Shown: positions 19,114 to 27,800 of the stretch, piece after piece | Layout: every line of letters begins with the position of its first letter | Numbering within the stretch: position 1 is the stretch's first letter | Assembly (NCBI GenBank): GCA_021286935.1 | Contig: JAJTBI010000005.1 | Coordinates: 21,822-85,821 of the forward strand | Direction: 5' to 3' | Source: Geobacteraceae bacterium | GTDB taxonomy: Bacteria > Desulfobacterota > Desulfuromonadia > Geobacterales > Pseudopelobacteraceae | Length of the DNA: 64,000 bases | Position numbers and translations under genes: made by a program | The notes under the pieces: model-generated | Database searches by the model: none | The model's input: the letters and a program-made list of their open reading frames with translations, nothing else | Told to the model about the DNA's origin: nothing

Positions 19114-20235
19114 ATGCGAGTTGCCAATATTCTACAGCTTGGTATCAAAGAACTGCGCAGTCTGCTGAGTGACCCCATTCTGTTGCTGTTGATCGTGTAT
19201 GCCTTCAGCTTCGAGGTCTATTCCGCTGCCAAGGCCATGCCTGAAACCCTGCACAGGGCACCGATCGCCATTGTTGACGAGGATCGTTCGCAACTTTCGA
19301 CCCGCATTGCCGATGCCTTTATTGCCCCGCATTTTGTCCCACCGTCCATGATCACGCGCACTGAAATGGACAGACGGATGGATAGCGGTCTTGATACCTT
19401 TGCCATCAATATTCCTCCTAACTTTCAGCGGGATGTCCTGGCCGGACGCACACCCACTATTCAACTGAATGTGGATGCCACCCGGATGAGCCAGGCCTTC
19501 ACCGGCAGCGGTTATATCCAGTCTATCATCACCACTGAAACAAGCGCCTTTCTGCAAGGCTATCGAGCCGACACCGGCGCGACGGTTACGCTGAACCTGC
19601 GGGCACGCTTTAACCCGGAATTAAATCAATTTTGGTTTGGATCGGTCATGCAGGTTATCAACAGTGTCACCATGCTCTCCATTATTCTCACCGGCGCGGC
19701 CCTGATCCGCGAGCGGGAGCATGGCACAGTGGAACATCTGCTGGTAATGCCGGTTACCCCCTTTGAGATCATGGCCGGCAAGGTCTGGGCCATGGCACTG
19801 GTCGTGCTGACGACCACTGCCTGCTCACTGACCCTAGTTGTCCAGGGGCTGATCAGGGTGCCTATCGAAGGCTCTGTTGCGCTCTTTCTGGTTGGCACTG
19901 CCCTGCACCTGTTCGCCACCACCTCCCTTGGTATCTTTCTCGGCACGATCGCGCGCTCCATGCCGCAGTTCGGTCTGCTAATGATGCTGGTGCTGCTGCC
20001 GTTGCAAATCCTTTCAGGCAGCACCACGCCGCGAGAAAGCATGCCTGACGCTGTCCAGTGGATCATGCTGGCTGCACCGAACACCCATTTTGTGATGCTG
20101 GCCCAGGCCATCCTCTACCGTGGTGCAGGGATTACGGTGGTCTGGCCCCAGTTTGTCGCCCTGGGTTTGATCGGGGCCGTACTGTTTGTTCTCTCGCTGG
20201 CACGATTCCGCAAAACCATCACCACCATGGTCTAG
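19114..20235 (+). CDS. ABC-2 type permease (YhhJ-like)
   Basis: 374 residues from ATG 19114, one base after the stop of the fused ABC gene. It has an N-terminal membrane segment near 20-36, a periplasmic domain up to about 170 (IAIVDEDRSQLSTRI), then five membrane helices with the ABC-2 signature LIREREHGTVEHLLVMPV. It has no ATPase of its own and should pair with the permease half of the preceding protein. The in-frame upstream extension to 19012 lies inside the previous gene and is not used. Confidence 0.93.
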   Translation: MRVANILQLGIKELRSLLSDPILLLLIVYAFSFEVYSAAKAMPETLHRAPIAIVDEDRSQLSTRIADAFIAPHFVPPSMITRTEMDRRMDSGLDTFAINIPPNFQRDVLAGRTPTIQLNVDATRMSQAFTGSGYIQSIITTETSAFLQGYRADTGATVTLNLRARFNPELNQFWFGSVMQVINSVTMLSIILTGAALIREREHGTVEHLLVMPVTPFEIMAGKVWAMALVVLTTTACSLTLVVQGLIRVPIEGSVALFLVGTALHLFATTSLGIFLGTIARSMPQFGLLMMLVLLPLQILSGSTTPRESMPDAVQWIMLAAPNTHFVMLAQAILYRGAGITVVWPQFVALGLIGAVLFVLSLARFRKTITTMV

Positions 20236-20271
20236 ACTGCTGCCCATCCTTCCCTTTTCTTGAATCTCCGT

Positions 20272-20300
20272 TTGCCGCCTGCCGAAAGATGCACTATACT
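20272..20300 (+). promoter_or_regulatory. Sigma-70 type promoter for cbiET
   Basis: TTGCCG (20272-20277) and TATACT (20295-20300) with the optimal 17 bp spacer, 36 bp before ATG 20336. The leader is too short for a cobalamin riboswitch. Confidence 0.65.
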
Positions 20301-20335
20301 GCGCTCCACAGCAGGATAGTACGGGAGGAACAGCC

Positions 20336-21553
20336 ATGGCACAGAACACCATCTATCTGATCGGGGCCGGTATTGCCGGATGCGAAGGTTTGAGCGCCAA
20401 GGCGCTGGAGGCAGTGGCATCGGCTGAAGTGCTGGTAGGGCGGCAACGTCACCTGGACCGGTTCCCTGATTTTCCAGGCCAGAAGATGGTGCTGGGTGAG
20501 CTGCCGCCGCTGCTGGCCTTTCTACAGTCCACCGACAAGCGGGTGGCGGTACTGGCATCTGGTGATCCCAACTTCTTTGGTACCGGACGCTTTCTGTTGC
20601 GCAACCTGCCTAAAGAGCGGCTTGAGATCTTTGCCAATGTCACCAGCATGCAGTACGCCTTTGCCCGGATCAAAGAGCCCTGGGATGATGCCATCTTCCT
20701 TTCACTGCAGGGGCGTGGCATGGGTGCCTCGATTGACAAGATTGTGGCAGCGGAAAAGGCCTGTATCCTGACTGATGAGGTGAATACACCGGCTGCCATC
20801 GCACGTGGGCTGTTGAATCGTGGCGCTGAAGGGTACGAGGCCTGGGTCTGTGAAGATCTGGGGATGCCTGGCGAGAAGTTTACCCGCACCGATGTGAAAG
20901 GGTTGCTGTCTCTCAAACATTCAGACCTGAATATCCTGATTCTGATCCGTACCTGGGAGCCAAACCTGGCCCAGTATCCGTTGATCGGCATTGATGATGA
21001 TGAATTTGCCTCCTTTAAGAAGCTATTTACCCGCCAGGAGGTCCGTGCGGTAACCCTGGCCAAACTGAAGTTGCAGAATGATCTGGTCTTGTGGGATATC
21101 GGTGCCGGTTCCGGCTCGGTTTCCATTGAGGCATCCAACCTGATTCCTAACGGCAAGCTGTTTGCGATAGAAAAAAACAGCCAGTACATCGCCTTCCTGA
21201 AGCAGAATCTGGACAAGTTCTGCGCCCGCAATGTCAAATTGGTGGAGGCCTACGCGCCGGACGGTCTGGATGATCTGCCTGATCCTGACCGGGTTTTTAT
21301 CGGCGGAGCCGGTGGCAATCTCGAAGAGATCATCGAACAGGTTGACCGGCGGCTAAAGGGGGACGGACTGATCGTGATCAACGCCGTGACCCTGGATACC
21401 CTGACCAAGAGCATTGAGGCGCTTGAATACCACGGCTATCAGATTGAGGTGGTCTGTATCAACGTCTCCCGTACCAAACCGCTGACTGAATTTAAACTGT
21501 TTGAAGCCCAGAATCCGGTGTACGTCATAAGTGCCTGGAAGCAGGCTGAATAA
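20336..21553 (+). CDS. cbiET: Precorrin-6Y C5,15-methyltransferase (decarboxylating), CbiET/CobL
   Basis: Cobalamin corrin-ring enzyme of 405 residues, a fusion of two SAM methyltransferases. Residues about 1-200 are CbiE-like (IYLIGAGIAGCEGLSAKAL, and ASGDPNFFGTGR, the tetrapyrrole-methylase signature); about 205-400 are CbiT-like with the SAM loop LWDIGAGSGSVSIEAS and GGAGGNLEEI. It methylates C5 and C15 and removes the C12 acetate carboxyl. A ribosome site GGGAGGAA precedes ATG 20336. No other cob/cbi gene adjoins it here, which is unusual. The host also encodes B12-type radical SAM enzymes at 39738 and 45650 that would consume the product. Confidence 0.95.
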   Translation: MAQNTIYLIGAGIAGCEGLSAKALEAVASAEVLVGRQRHLDRFPDFPGQKMVLGELPPLLAFLQSTDKRVAVLASGDPNFFGTGRFLLRNLPKERLEIFANVTSMQYAFARIKEPWDDAIFLSLQGRGMGASIDKIVAAEKACILTDEVNTPAAIARGLLNRGAEGYEAWVCEDLGMPGEKFTRTDVKGLLSLKHSDLNILILIRTWEPNLAQYPLIGIDDDEFASFKKLFTRQEVRAVTLAKLKLQNDLVLWDIGAGSGSVSIEASNLIPNGKLFAIEKNSQYIAFLKQNLDKFCARNVKLVEAYAPDGLDDLPDPDRVFIGGAGGNLEEIIEQVDRRLKGDGLIVINAVTLDTLTKSIEALEYHGYQIEVVCINVSRTKPLTEFKLFEAQNPVYVISAWKQAE

Positions 21554-21573
21554 ATCTATTGCTGGAGTTTTGC

Positions 21574-23211
21574 ATGCCTGACGCCTTGATTTCCCGTACT
21601 CCTTCTGCCTACGACTACCCGCTTTTGATCAAAAATCTGCTGTTCTGTCCAGTGGTTGATGCCCCTGACCAGGAGATTGTCTACCGCGGCCATCGTTTTA
21701 CCTACCGCGATCTGCGGCAGCGGGTGGCCCGTCTGGCCAATGCTCTGACTGATCTTGGCGTCAAGCGCGGCGATACGGTGGCCGTAATGGACTGGGATTC
21801 CCATCGTTACCTGGAATGCTTCTTTGCCGTGCCGATGATCGGTGCGGTGCTGCACACCATCAATGTCAGGCTGTCACCGGAGCAGGTCCTCTATACCATT
21901 GACCATGCCGAAGATGACGTGCTGCTGGTCAACAGCGAGTTCCTGCCTATTCTGGAGCAGATCCGGGGCCGCATGGATACGGTCAAAAACTTTGTGCTGC
22001 TGAACGATGAACCGGTTGTGCCTGAAAGCCATATTCCCTTTAGTGGTGAGTATGAGGCGTTGCTGGCAGCAGCCTCAGATCAGTTTAACTTTGCTGATTT
22101 TGATGAAAATACACGTGCCACCACCTTCTATACCACCGGCACCACCGGCATGCCCAAAGGGGTCTACTTCAGCCATCGCCAACTGGTGCTGCACACCATG
22201 GGGGTGATGAGTGTACTGGCCAGCTCGGTTGACCACGGCGGTTTTCATCGGCAGGATGTCTATATGCCGATTACCCCGATGTTCCACGTCCATGCCTGGG
22301 GCCTTCCCTACGTGGCGACCATGCTGGGGGTCAAGCAGGTCTATCCGGGACGTTATCTGCCGGACACTTTGCTGGAGCTGGTGGAAAAAGAGAAGGTTAC
22401 CTTTTCCCACTGTGTCCCCACCATCCTGCATATGCTGCTGAAACATCCCCATGCCGGGCGGATGGACCTGTCCGGCTGGAAGGTGATCATCGGCGGCGCA
22501 GCCATGTCGCGGGCGTTGTGTCTTGATGCCCTGCAGCGGGGGATTGACCTCTTTACCGGCTACGGCATGTCCGAGACCTGCCCGATCCTGACCATCTCGC
22601 ACCTGACGCCGGAGATGCTGGAGCTTTCTGCTGAAGAGCAGGCGGTTATCCGCTGCAAGACCGGTCGTTCCCTGCCGCTGGTGGATCTGAAGATTGTGGA
22701 CAGTAGTCGTCAGGAACAGCCCTGCGACGGTAAGAGCGCAGGCGAGATCGTGGTGCGGGCTCCCTGGTTGAGCCAGGGCTACCTGAAGGATCACAAGGCT
22801 TCGGAGCGGCTTTGGGAGGGTGGCTACCTACACACCGGTGATGTTGCCGTGCGGGATGAGCTGGGCTATGTCAAGATTACCGACCGGACCAAGGATGTGC
22901 TGAAGGTATCCGGCGAATGGGTCTCGTCACTGGAGCTGGAGGATATCATTGCCCATCATCCCGGCGTGGCCGAGGTGGCGGTGATCGGCCAGCCGGATGA
23001 AAAATGGGGTGAACGTCCCCTGGCCCTGGTGGTGGCCAAGCCGGAGGCGACAGTGACAGAGAAGGAACTGACCCATCTGGTGCGGGAATATGCCGACAAA
23101 GGGGTGGTTACCAAGCAGGTGGTGCTGCTGAAGGTCAAGCTGGTGGAGGCGATTGACAAGACCAGTGTGGGGAAGGTTAACAAGGTGGCGCTGCGGGAGA
23201 AGTATTTGTAG
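21574..23211 (+). CDS. Acyl-CoA ligase, AMP-binding (fatty-acyl type)
   Basis: ANL-superfamily enzyme of 545 residues that adenylates a carboxylic acid and transfers it to CoA. The AMP-binding P-loop FYTTGTTGMPKG lies near 180-190, the A5 motif GYGMSETCP near 330, and TGDVAVRDELGYVKITDRTKD (A7/A8) near 430-450; the catalytic C-terminal Lys is in KTSVGKVNKVAL. ATG 21574 has GGAG seven bases upstream. It most resembles medium/long-chain fatty acid ligases of the AlkK type. It follows cbiET by 20 bp, probably in one transcript without functional link. Confidence 0.93.
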   Translation: MPDALISRTPSAYDYPLLIKNLLFCPVVDAPDQEIVYRGHRFTYRDLRQRVARLANALTDLGVKRGDTVAVMDWDSHRYLECFFAVPMIGAVLHTINVRLSPEQVLYTIDHAEDDVLLVNSEFLPILEQIRGRMDTVKNFVLLNDEPVVPESHIPFSGEYEALLAAASDQFNFADFDENTRATTFYTTGTTGMPKGVYFSHRQLVLHTMGVMSVLASSVDHGGFHRQDVYMPITPMFHVHAWGLPYVATMLGVKQVYPGRYLPDTLLELVEKEKVTFSHCVPTILHMLLKHPHAGRMDLSGWKVIIGGAAMSRALCLDALQRGIDLFTGYGMSETCPILTISHLTPEMLELSAEEQAVIRCKTGRSLPLVDLKIVDSSRQEQPCDGKSAGEIVVRAPWLSQGYLKDHKASERLWEGGYLHTGDVAVRDELGYVKITDRTKDVLKVSGEWVSSLELEDIIAHHPGVAEVAVIGQPDEKWGERPLALVVAKPEATVTEKELTHLVREYADKGVVTKQVVLLKVKLVEAIDKTSVGKVNKVALREKYL

Positions 23212-23223
23212 TGCCGTTTCCAT

Positions 23224-23323
23224 TTCAGGGCGCTAGCTTCGTTGGCTCGTCTTCGGCTCCTCGACGTACTGCCGTGTACGCCTGCGTCGCCGAATTCCTC
23301 GCCGCCTTGCTAGCATCCCTGAA
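23224..23323. repeat. About 100 bp element with terminal inverted repeats
   Basis: Left end TTCAGGGCGCTAGC (23224-23237); right end GCTAGCATCCCTGAA (23309-23323), which are near-perfect inverted copies. The inside is GC-rich with GTAC/GTAC and CGTC/GACG runs able to fold. It contains no gene and lies between two unrelated genes. It is either a MITE/REP-like mobile unit or a long hairpin terminator for the acyl-CoA ligase gene. Confidence 0.6.
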
Positions 23324-23394
23324 CTAAAACCGGACTGAAGGGACAATTGCGGTACACCTTCTTTTGTGGTAAGAGCGGTGTCAGGAGAGCAACC

Positions 23395-23721
23395 ATGGCT
23401 CACATATCCATCAGCGACATACAGCAATTTGCAACAGCCATGGGACGGGAGTTCGCACCTGAAAAGGTTATTCTGTTTGGCTCCTATGCCACTGGCAAGG
23501 CCAGTGCAGAGTCAGATGTTGATCTGCTGGTGATTATGCCGGGAGAGGTGTCCGGTGCGCGGGTTGCCGCTGACATCATTACCCGCCTGAAGCCAACCTT
23601 GCCGGTTGAGCTGATTGTCCGTTCATCACGTCAGATGCGAGAACGTTTGGCCATGAATGACTTCTTTCTGCGTGAGATTGTTGCAACCGGGAAAGAGTTG
23701 TATGCAGCCCCTCACCTCTGA
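23395..23721 (+). CDS. MNT-type nucleotidyltransferase (antitoxin-like partner of HEPN)
   Basis: 108 residues from ATG 23395, with AGGAGAG upstream. The nucleotidyltransferase motif GSYATGKASAESDVDLLV holds the GS and the metal-binding DxD. Minimal enzymes of this family pair with HEPN proteins and in characterised cases adenylylate (AMPylate) a Tyr of the HEPN toxin to silence it. The HEPN gene starts 20 bp before this one ends, so the two are translationally coupled. Located right after an interspersed repeat, which fits a mobile module. Confidence 0.9.
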   Translation: MAHISISDIQQFATAMGREFAPEKVILFGSYATGKASAESDVDLLVIMPGEVSGARVAADIITRLKPTLPVELIVRSSRQMRERLAMNDFFLREIVATGKELYAAPHL

Positions 23722-24076
23722 GTGGATTCAAAAGGCAGAGGGCGATCTGGCCACTGCCCGCCGTGAACTGCGGGCACGAACTGCTCCCAACTATGATGCT
23801 GCCTGCTTTCATGCACAACAATGTGCAGAAAAGTATTTGAAGGCCCTACTGCAGGAAGCGGTAACCCCTTTTGGCAAGACCCACAACCTTTCCCTCTTGC
23901 TTGATCTGCTTAAAGATCAGTATCCGGCCCTTGAATTGATCCGTCCGACACTGGCTATGCTCAGTGCCTATGCTGTTGAGTATCGTTATCCCGGTGAATC
24001 AGCGGATAAAACGGTGGCACGGCAGGCCGTAAAAATGGCAGAAGAGGTTAAACAGCTGGTTGCGGGATTTTTGTAG
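23702..24076 (+). CDS. HEPN domain protein (toxin-like partner of MNT)
   Basis: 124 residues from ATG 23702, overlapping the MNT gene by 20 bases. The all-helical HEPN signature is visible: WIQKAEGDLATARREL near the start, then ACFHAQQCAEKYLKALL at about 34-50, and YAVEYRYPGES near 98-108. HEPN proteins of this type are RNases or RNA-binding toxins in MNT/HEPN modules. The Tyr-containing YRYP region is the likely site of nucleotide modification. Substrate and toxicity cannot be told from sequence. Confidence 0.88.
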   Translation: MQPLTSEWIQKAEGDLATARRELRARTAPNYDAACFHAQQCAEKYLKALLQEAVTPFGKTHNLSLLLDLLKDQYPALELIRPTLAMLSAYAVEYRYPGESADKTVARQAVKMAEEVKQLVAGFL

Positions 24077-24094
24077 ATCTGAATTGAGTTACAC

Positions 24095-25789
24095 CTACAT
24101 CTCCAGGATCACCGGCAGCACCATTGGGCGGCGTTCAATGCTCTTCTTGAAAAACCGCTTCAGGGTCTGGCGTACAATCTGGCGTACCTCATCCCGGTCT
24201 GCCAGGAATTCAATGCTCAACTCACCCAGTGCTTCTTTAACCATTTCTCTGGCAGTCTGCAGGTATTCCCTGCTTTCGTCTTCAAACACAAAGCCCCGTG
24301 AGACAATCTCCGGGCCGTAGATGCATTCGCCGGTATGCTGGTTGACGCCGATAATCACCAGCACCATGCCGTCTTCCGACAGGTGGCGGCGGTCCTTCAG
24401 CACCACCTCACCCACATCGCCTACCCCTTTGCCATCCACAAAGACCCGGCCGGTTTCCACGGTTTCTTCAATGCAGGCAGTTTCATTGTAGAAACTGACC
24501 ACTTCACCGTTGACCGCCAGCAGGCAGCGTTCCTCCGGTATCCCCACCTTCATGGCCAGGCGGCGATGCAGCACCAGATGGCGGTATTCACCATGGATCG
24601 GCAGGAAAAAACGGGGCCGGGTGATGTTCATCATCAGCTTCAGTTCTTCCTGGGAGGCATGGCCGGAGACATGCACTTCCGAGACCTTTTCGTGGTGGAC
24701 GTCGGCGCCACGGCGGTAGAGATGGTTGATCAGCTCTGAGATGGTGCGCTCATTGCCGGGGATGTAGCGGGAGGAGAGGATGACGGTGTCCCCCTTTTCC
24801 AGCTTGATCTGTTTGTGGTCATCCATGGCGATCCGGGAAAGGGCGGAAAGCGGTTCTCCCTGGCTGCCGGTGGTGATCATGCAGACCTGTTCACGGGGTA
24901 TATGGGGTAGCTCGCGGATGTCCATCAGCAGATCGTCACTGATCTTCAGGTAGCCCAGTTGGCGGGCGATTCTTACGTTGGCGATCATGGAACGGCCATT
25001 CAACAGAACCTTGCGACCGCTGGCAGCAGCCACATCGGCCACCTGCTGGACGCGGTGGATGTTGCTGGAAAAGGCCGCCACAATGATCCTGCCCTTGCAT
25101 TTGGGGAATAGATCCCCCAACGCTTCGCCTACATAGCGTTCCGAGATGGTGTAGCCTTCCCGCTCCACATTGGTGGAGTCGGACAGCAGCGCCAGTACCC
25201 CTTGATCGCCGTAGCGGGCAAAGGTGGCCAGGTCGGTCACCTCGCCATCCACCGGGGTCTGGTCCAGCTTGAAGTCGCCGGTGTGGATGACCACCCCTTC
25301 CGGGCTGCGGATCGCCAGGGCACAGCCATCCACCACCGAGTGAGCCACCCGGATGAACTCAATGCTGAAACAGCCTAGCTCGACGATATCCCGGGGCTGT
25401 ACCGGGTTGAGGTCAGCCGCTACTTTGTATTCTTCCAGCTTGCCTTCAAGAATGCCGAGGGTCAGCGAGGTGCCGTAGATCGGGGCCGGAAACTCGCGCA
25501 GCAGAAACGGCAAGGCGCCGATATGATCTTCATGGCCGTGGGTCAGCAGGATGCCACGCAGTTTGTGGGCCCGTTCTCGCAGCCAGGAAAAGTCGGGGAT
25601 GACGTAATCGACACCCGGCATGTCGGCATCGGGAAACATCAGTCCGGCATCCACCAGGATCAGATCATCGCCATATTCATAGGCCATGCAGTTGATGCCG
25701 ATTTCACCTAAACCGCCTAGCGCAACGATGCGCAGTGGGAAATCTTCGCCCGAACAGACCACTGCTGTTTCTTTACTATCAGAATTCAT
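24095..25789 (-). CDS. rnj: Ribonuclease J
   Basis: Metallo-beta-lactamase/beta-CASP ribonuclease of 564 residues, involved in mRNA decay and rRNA maturation. The zinc motif HGHEDH is at residues 84-89, followed by further ligands in RVAHSVVDG and HTGDFKLD. The beta-CASP motifs include VSGHASQEELKLM and FLPIHGEYRHL; the C-terminal dimerisation/domain region is present, so it is full length. Its ATG overlaps the stop of the 131-residue gene upstream by four bases. It is the last gene of the plsC unit. RNase J is widespread in Firmicutes and also found in deltaproteobacteria, which agrees with the suggested host. Confidence 0.96.
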   Translation of the reverse strand: MNSDSKETAVVCSGEDFPLRIVALGGLGEIGINCMAYEYGDDLILVDAGLMFPDADMPGVDYVIPDFSWLRERAHKLRGILLTHGHEDHIGALPFLLREFPAPIYGTSLTLGILEGKLEEYKVAADLNPVQPRDIVELGCFSIEFIRVAHSVVDGCALAIRSPEGVVIHTGDFKLDQTPVDGEVTDLATFARYGDQGVLALLSDSTNVEREGYTISERYVGEALGDLFPKCKGRIIVAAFSSNIHRVQQVADVAAASGRKVLLNGRSMIANVRIARQLGYLKISDDLLMDIRELPHIPREQVCMITTGSQGEPLSALSRIAMDDHKQIKLEKGDTVILSSRYIPGNERTISELINHLYRRGADVHHEKVSEVHVSGHASQEELKLMMNITRPRFFLPIHGEYRHLVLHRRLAMKVGIPEERCLLAVNGEVVSFYNETACIEETVETGRVFVDGKGVGDVGEVVLKDRRHLSEDGMVLVIIGVNQHTGECIYGPEIVSRGFVFEDESREYLQTAREMVKEALGELSIEFLADRDEVRQIVRQTLKRFFKKSIERRPMVLPVILEM

Positions 25790-26181
25790 GGTTGATTTCC
25801 TTTGCGCAGCAGCACCAGTGCCGCAATCTTTTTGTCGCAGCGGCTGATCCAGTCTGCACCGGGCTGGCGCAGCCAGCGGGTGCCGTAGAAGGCGCTGCGC
25901 AATGAACGGTAGGCTGCCAGTGCCTGATCAGTATCGCCGCGGCGCTCGGCAGCCTCGCCCAGGGCCCAGATACGTGCCGCAGATGTTTCAACGCGGGATG
26001 AGAAGGGAAGGTACATCCTGATGGCTGATTCATAGCCGGTCAGGGCCACCATGAAGTCGCCTGCTTTTTCACCCTTAACCCCCTCAAAATACTGGGTCTT
26101 CTGGCGTTGATGGACATTGATCGTCAGCATTGCGAGGCTTATCAACAGAGCCGTCAGAATGGTTGTCAGGGTACGGGCCAT
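25786..26181 (-). CDS. Membrane-anchored TPR-like protein, unknown
   Basis: 131 residues. One hydrophobic segment at about 7-22 (TILTALLISLAMLTI) is followed by a soluble helical part with TPR-like periodicity (FMVALTGYESAIRMYLP, then GDTDQALAAYRSLRSAFYG). It overlaps the RNase J start by ATGA, and follows the small membrane protein gene by three bases. No named family is recognised; the topology suggests a short periplasmic TPR domain on an inner-membrane anchor. Position in the operon suggests a house-keeping role, but none can be assigned. Confidence 0.8.
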   Translation of the reverse strand: MARTLTTILTALLISLAMLTINVHQRQKTQYFEGVKGEKAGDFMVALTGYESAIRMYLPFSSRVETSAARIWALGEAAERRGDTDQALAAYRSLRSAFYGTRWLRQPGADWISRCDKKIAALVLLRKGNQP

Positions 26182-26184
26182 TGG

Positions 26185-26370
26185 TTACTCCTGGAAGAAG
26201 TGGGGCAGGAAGGTGAGCAGCGCCCCCAGCAGCAGCATGACAATACCCAACAGTGCCACCAGGCTAGGCAGCAGGTTGCGGGGGGATGGCCAGCGGTGGG
26301 CGGTGGGGAAGCCCCAGCCGAGAGCCACCAGGCCAGCAAGAATCAGTAACAGGTACTGTGGCCCCTTCAT
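26185..26370 (-). CDS. Small membrane protein, two predicted helices
   Basis: 61 residues: two hydrophobic segments, about 6-20 and 35-56, joined by a basic Pro/Arg loop (HRWPSPRNLLP). It overlaps the plsC stop by ATGA and is followed after three bases by the TPR-like gene, so it is a real member of the unit. It resembles the small membrane proteins often called DUF proteins; no function is known to me. Confidence 0.75.
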   Translation of the reverse strand: MKGPQYLLLILAGLVALGWGFPTAHRWPSPRNLLPSLVALLGIVMLLLGALLTFLPHFFQE

Positions 26371-27071
26371 GTCAGGCCGCCTGCTATGGCGGCATGTACC
26401 AGCTGCATCAACATATCCTCCGCCTCCGCCCGTTTCAGTCCGGTCGGCAGTACGATCGGTGCATGTATCTTTATCTCTACCGGTCTGCCCAGGTTCAGCC
26501 CCAGGCTGCCGCCGGGGTTGATGGCAAAGCTGCCTGCAATACTGACCGGCACCACCGGTACGCCGGCTTTCACAGCCAGCAGGAAACCACCCCGTTTGAA
26601 CGGCAGCAACTGACCATCTCTGGTGCGGGTTCCTTCGGGGAAGATGATTACGCTGGTACCGGCCTTGATCTGTTGTGCGGCTTCTTCCATGCTTTTCAGT
26701 GCCTTGCGTCCATCACCGCGATCCAGGGCAATATACCCCCCCCTCCGCATGGACCAGCCAAAGACCGGAATTTTGAACAGCTCTTTTTTGGCAATCCAGG
26801 ACAGCGGACGGGGGAAATAGCCCTGCATGGCCAGGATATCAAAATTGCTGGCATGGTTGCTCATTACAATGATCGGACCATCGGGAATCAGTTTACTGCC
26901 GCTGACACGAACCTTGATGCCGGCCATAGCAATACCAAGCCGTCCCCAAAAACGTGCAAACCAGCCGTAATAACGGCGATCAATCAGCGTTGAGAGAATT
27001 GCAGTCGCAGCAATCGGGAAGGTAAGCGGGAAAAAAATCGCCATATAGAGCAGACCACGGATAAGGGCCAC
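26367..27071 (-). CDS. plsC: 1-acyl-sn-glycerol-3-phosphate acyltransferase
   Basis: Inner-membrane enzyme that acylates lysophosphatidic acid to phosphatidic acid. 234 residues from GTG 27069-27071, chosen because CCAGGAGTTT stands just upstream; a TTG 19 codons earlier has no ribosome site. The N-terminal hydrophobic region includes [20 protein letters not shown]. Catalytic motif NHASNFD (H-x4-D), the block II region near GGYIALDR, and the substrate motif [10 protein letters not shown] are all present. It is the first gene of plsC-small gene-TPR-like gene-rnj, whose members overlap. Confidence 0.93.
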   Translation of the reverse strand: MALIRGLLYMAIFFPLTFPIAATAILSTLIDRRYYGWFARFWGRLGIAMAGIKVRVSGSKLIPDGPIIVMSNHASNFDILAMQGYFPRPLSWIAKKELFKIPVFGWSMRRGGYIALDRGDGRKALKSMEEAAQQIKAGTSVIIFPEGTRTRDGQLLPFKRGGFLLAVKAGVPVVPVSIAGSFAINPGGSLGLNLGRPVEIKIHAPIVLPTGLKRAEAEDMLMQLVHAAIAGGLT

Positions 27072-27144
27072 AGTGAAACTCCTGGAAAAAATCTGCGGAA
27101 GTGTAGCTATTTTAAGCGGTAAGGTCAAGCAACGCCCTCTTTGC

Positions 27145-27173
27145 TTGCGCCTCTTTCATGGCGATGCTATAAC
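27145..27173 (+). promoter_or_regulatory. Sigma-70 type promoter for ssb
   Basis: TTGCGC (27145-27150) and TATAAC (27168-27173) with a 17 bp spacer, 38 bp before ATG 27211. It lies in the divergent plsC/ssb gap. Confidence 0.5.
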
Positions 27174-27210
27174 GTGCTTCCACACAGACCAAGAAATCAG
27201 GAGGAATCCT

Positions 27211-27654
27211 ATGGCCAGTTTAAATAAGGTGATGTTGATCGGAAATTTGGGAAAAGACCCAGAGGTGCGCTACACCACTTCAGGTCAGGCAGTGGCAAGT
27301 TTCAACCTTGCCACCAGTGAAAAATTCAAAAACAAGAGCGGTGACTGGGAAGAGCGGACTGAATGGCACCGGGTGACTCTCTGGGGTAAACTGGCTGAAA
27401 TTGCTGGAGAATATCTTGCCAAGGGCAAGACCGTGTATATTGAAGGACGCTTGCAGACCCGCAAGTGGACCGACCGGGACGGTAATGACAAATATACCAC
27501 CGAGATTGTCGGCGATAAGATGCAGATGCTGGGTGGTAAGGGGGATGGCGGCAGCGGAGGTGGCGGTGCCCGTCGTCCGGCTGCAGGTGGCGTGTCAGAC
27601 ACCACGGTTAGCTATGATGAGCCGCCCTTTCAGGACGACGACATTCCGTTCTGA
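27211..27654 (+). CDS. ssb: Single-stranded DNA-binding protein
   Basis: 147-residue SSB that coats single-stranded DNA during replication and repair. The OB fold covers about 1-108 ([49 protein letters not shown]). A Gly-rich linker follows, then the acidic tail [10 protein letters not shown] that binds partner proteins. GGAGG stands at the right distance from ATG 27211; an in-frame extension to 27073 is not supported. A strong hairpin terminator follows the stop. Confidence 0.97.
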   Translation: MASLNKVMLIGNLGKDPEVRYTTSGQAVASFNLATSEKFKNKSGDWEERTEWHRVTLWGKLAEIAGEYLAKGKTVYIEGRLQTRKWTDRDGNDKYTTEIVGDKMQMLGGKGDGGSGGGGARRPAAGGVSDTTVSYDEPPFQDDDIPF

Positions 27655-27684
27655 GGTAATCAGGCCTGAAATGCAGCTGATAAC

Positions 27685-27720
27685 AGAGCATAAGACCCCG
27701 GTTTTATGCTCTTTGTCTTT
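27685..27720 (+). terminator. Rho-independent terminator after ssb
   Basis: Stem AGAGCATAA (27685-27693) and TTATGCTCT (27704-27712), extended inward by ACC/GGT, followed by a T-rich tail TTGTCTTT. Confidence 0.85.
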
Positions 27721-27800
27721 ACAGAGAGTTCTTGCGTGCTATGCTGTAAAAGGAAAATTTACCAGTCTGGTGAAATCACTAATCTGAATGAGGATTTGTC

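Noticed and set aside
20301..20335. Cobalamin riboswitch before cbiET
   Set aside because: The leader is only about 30 bases long and lacks a B12 box.
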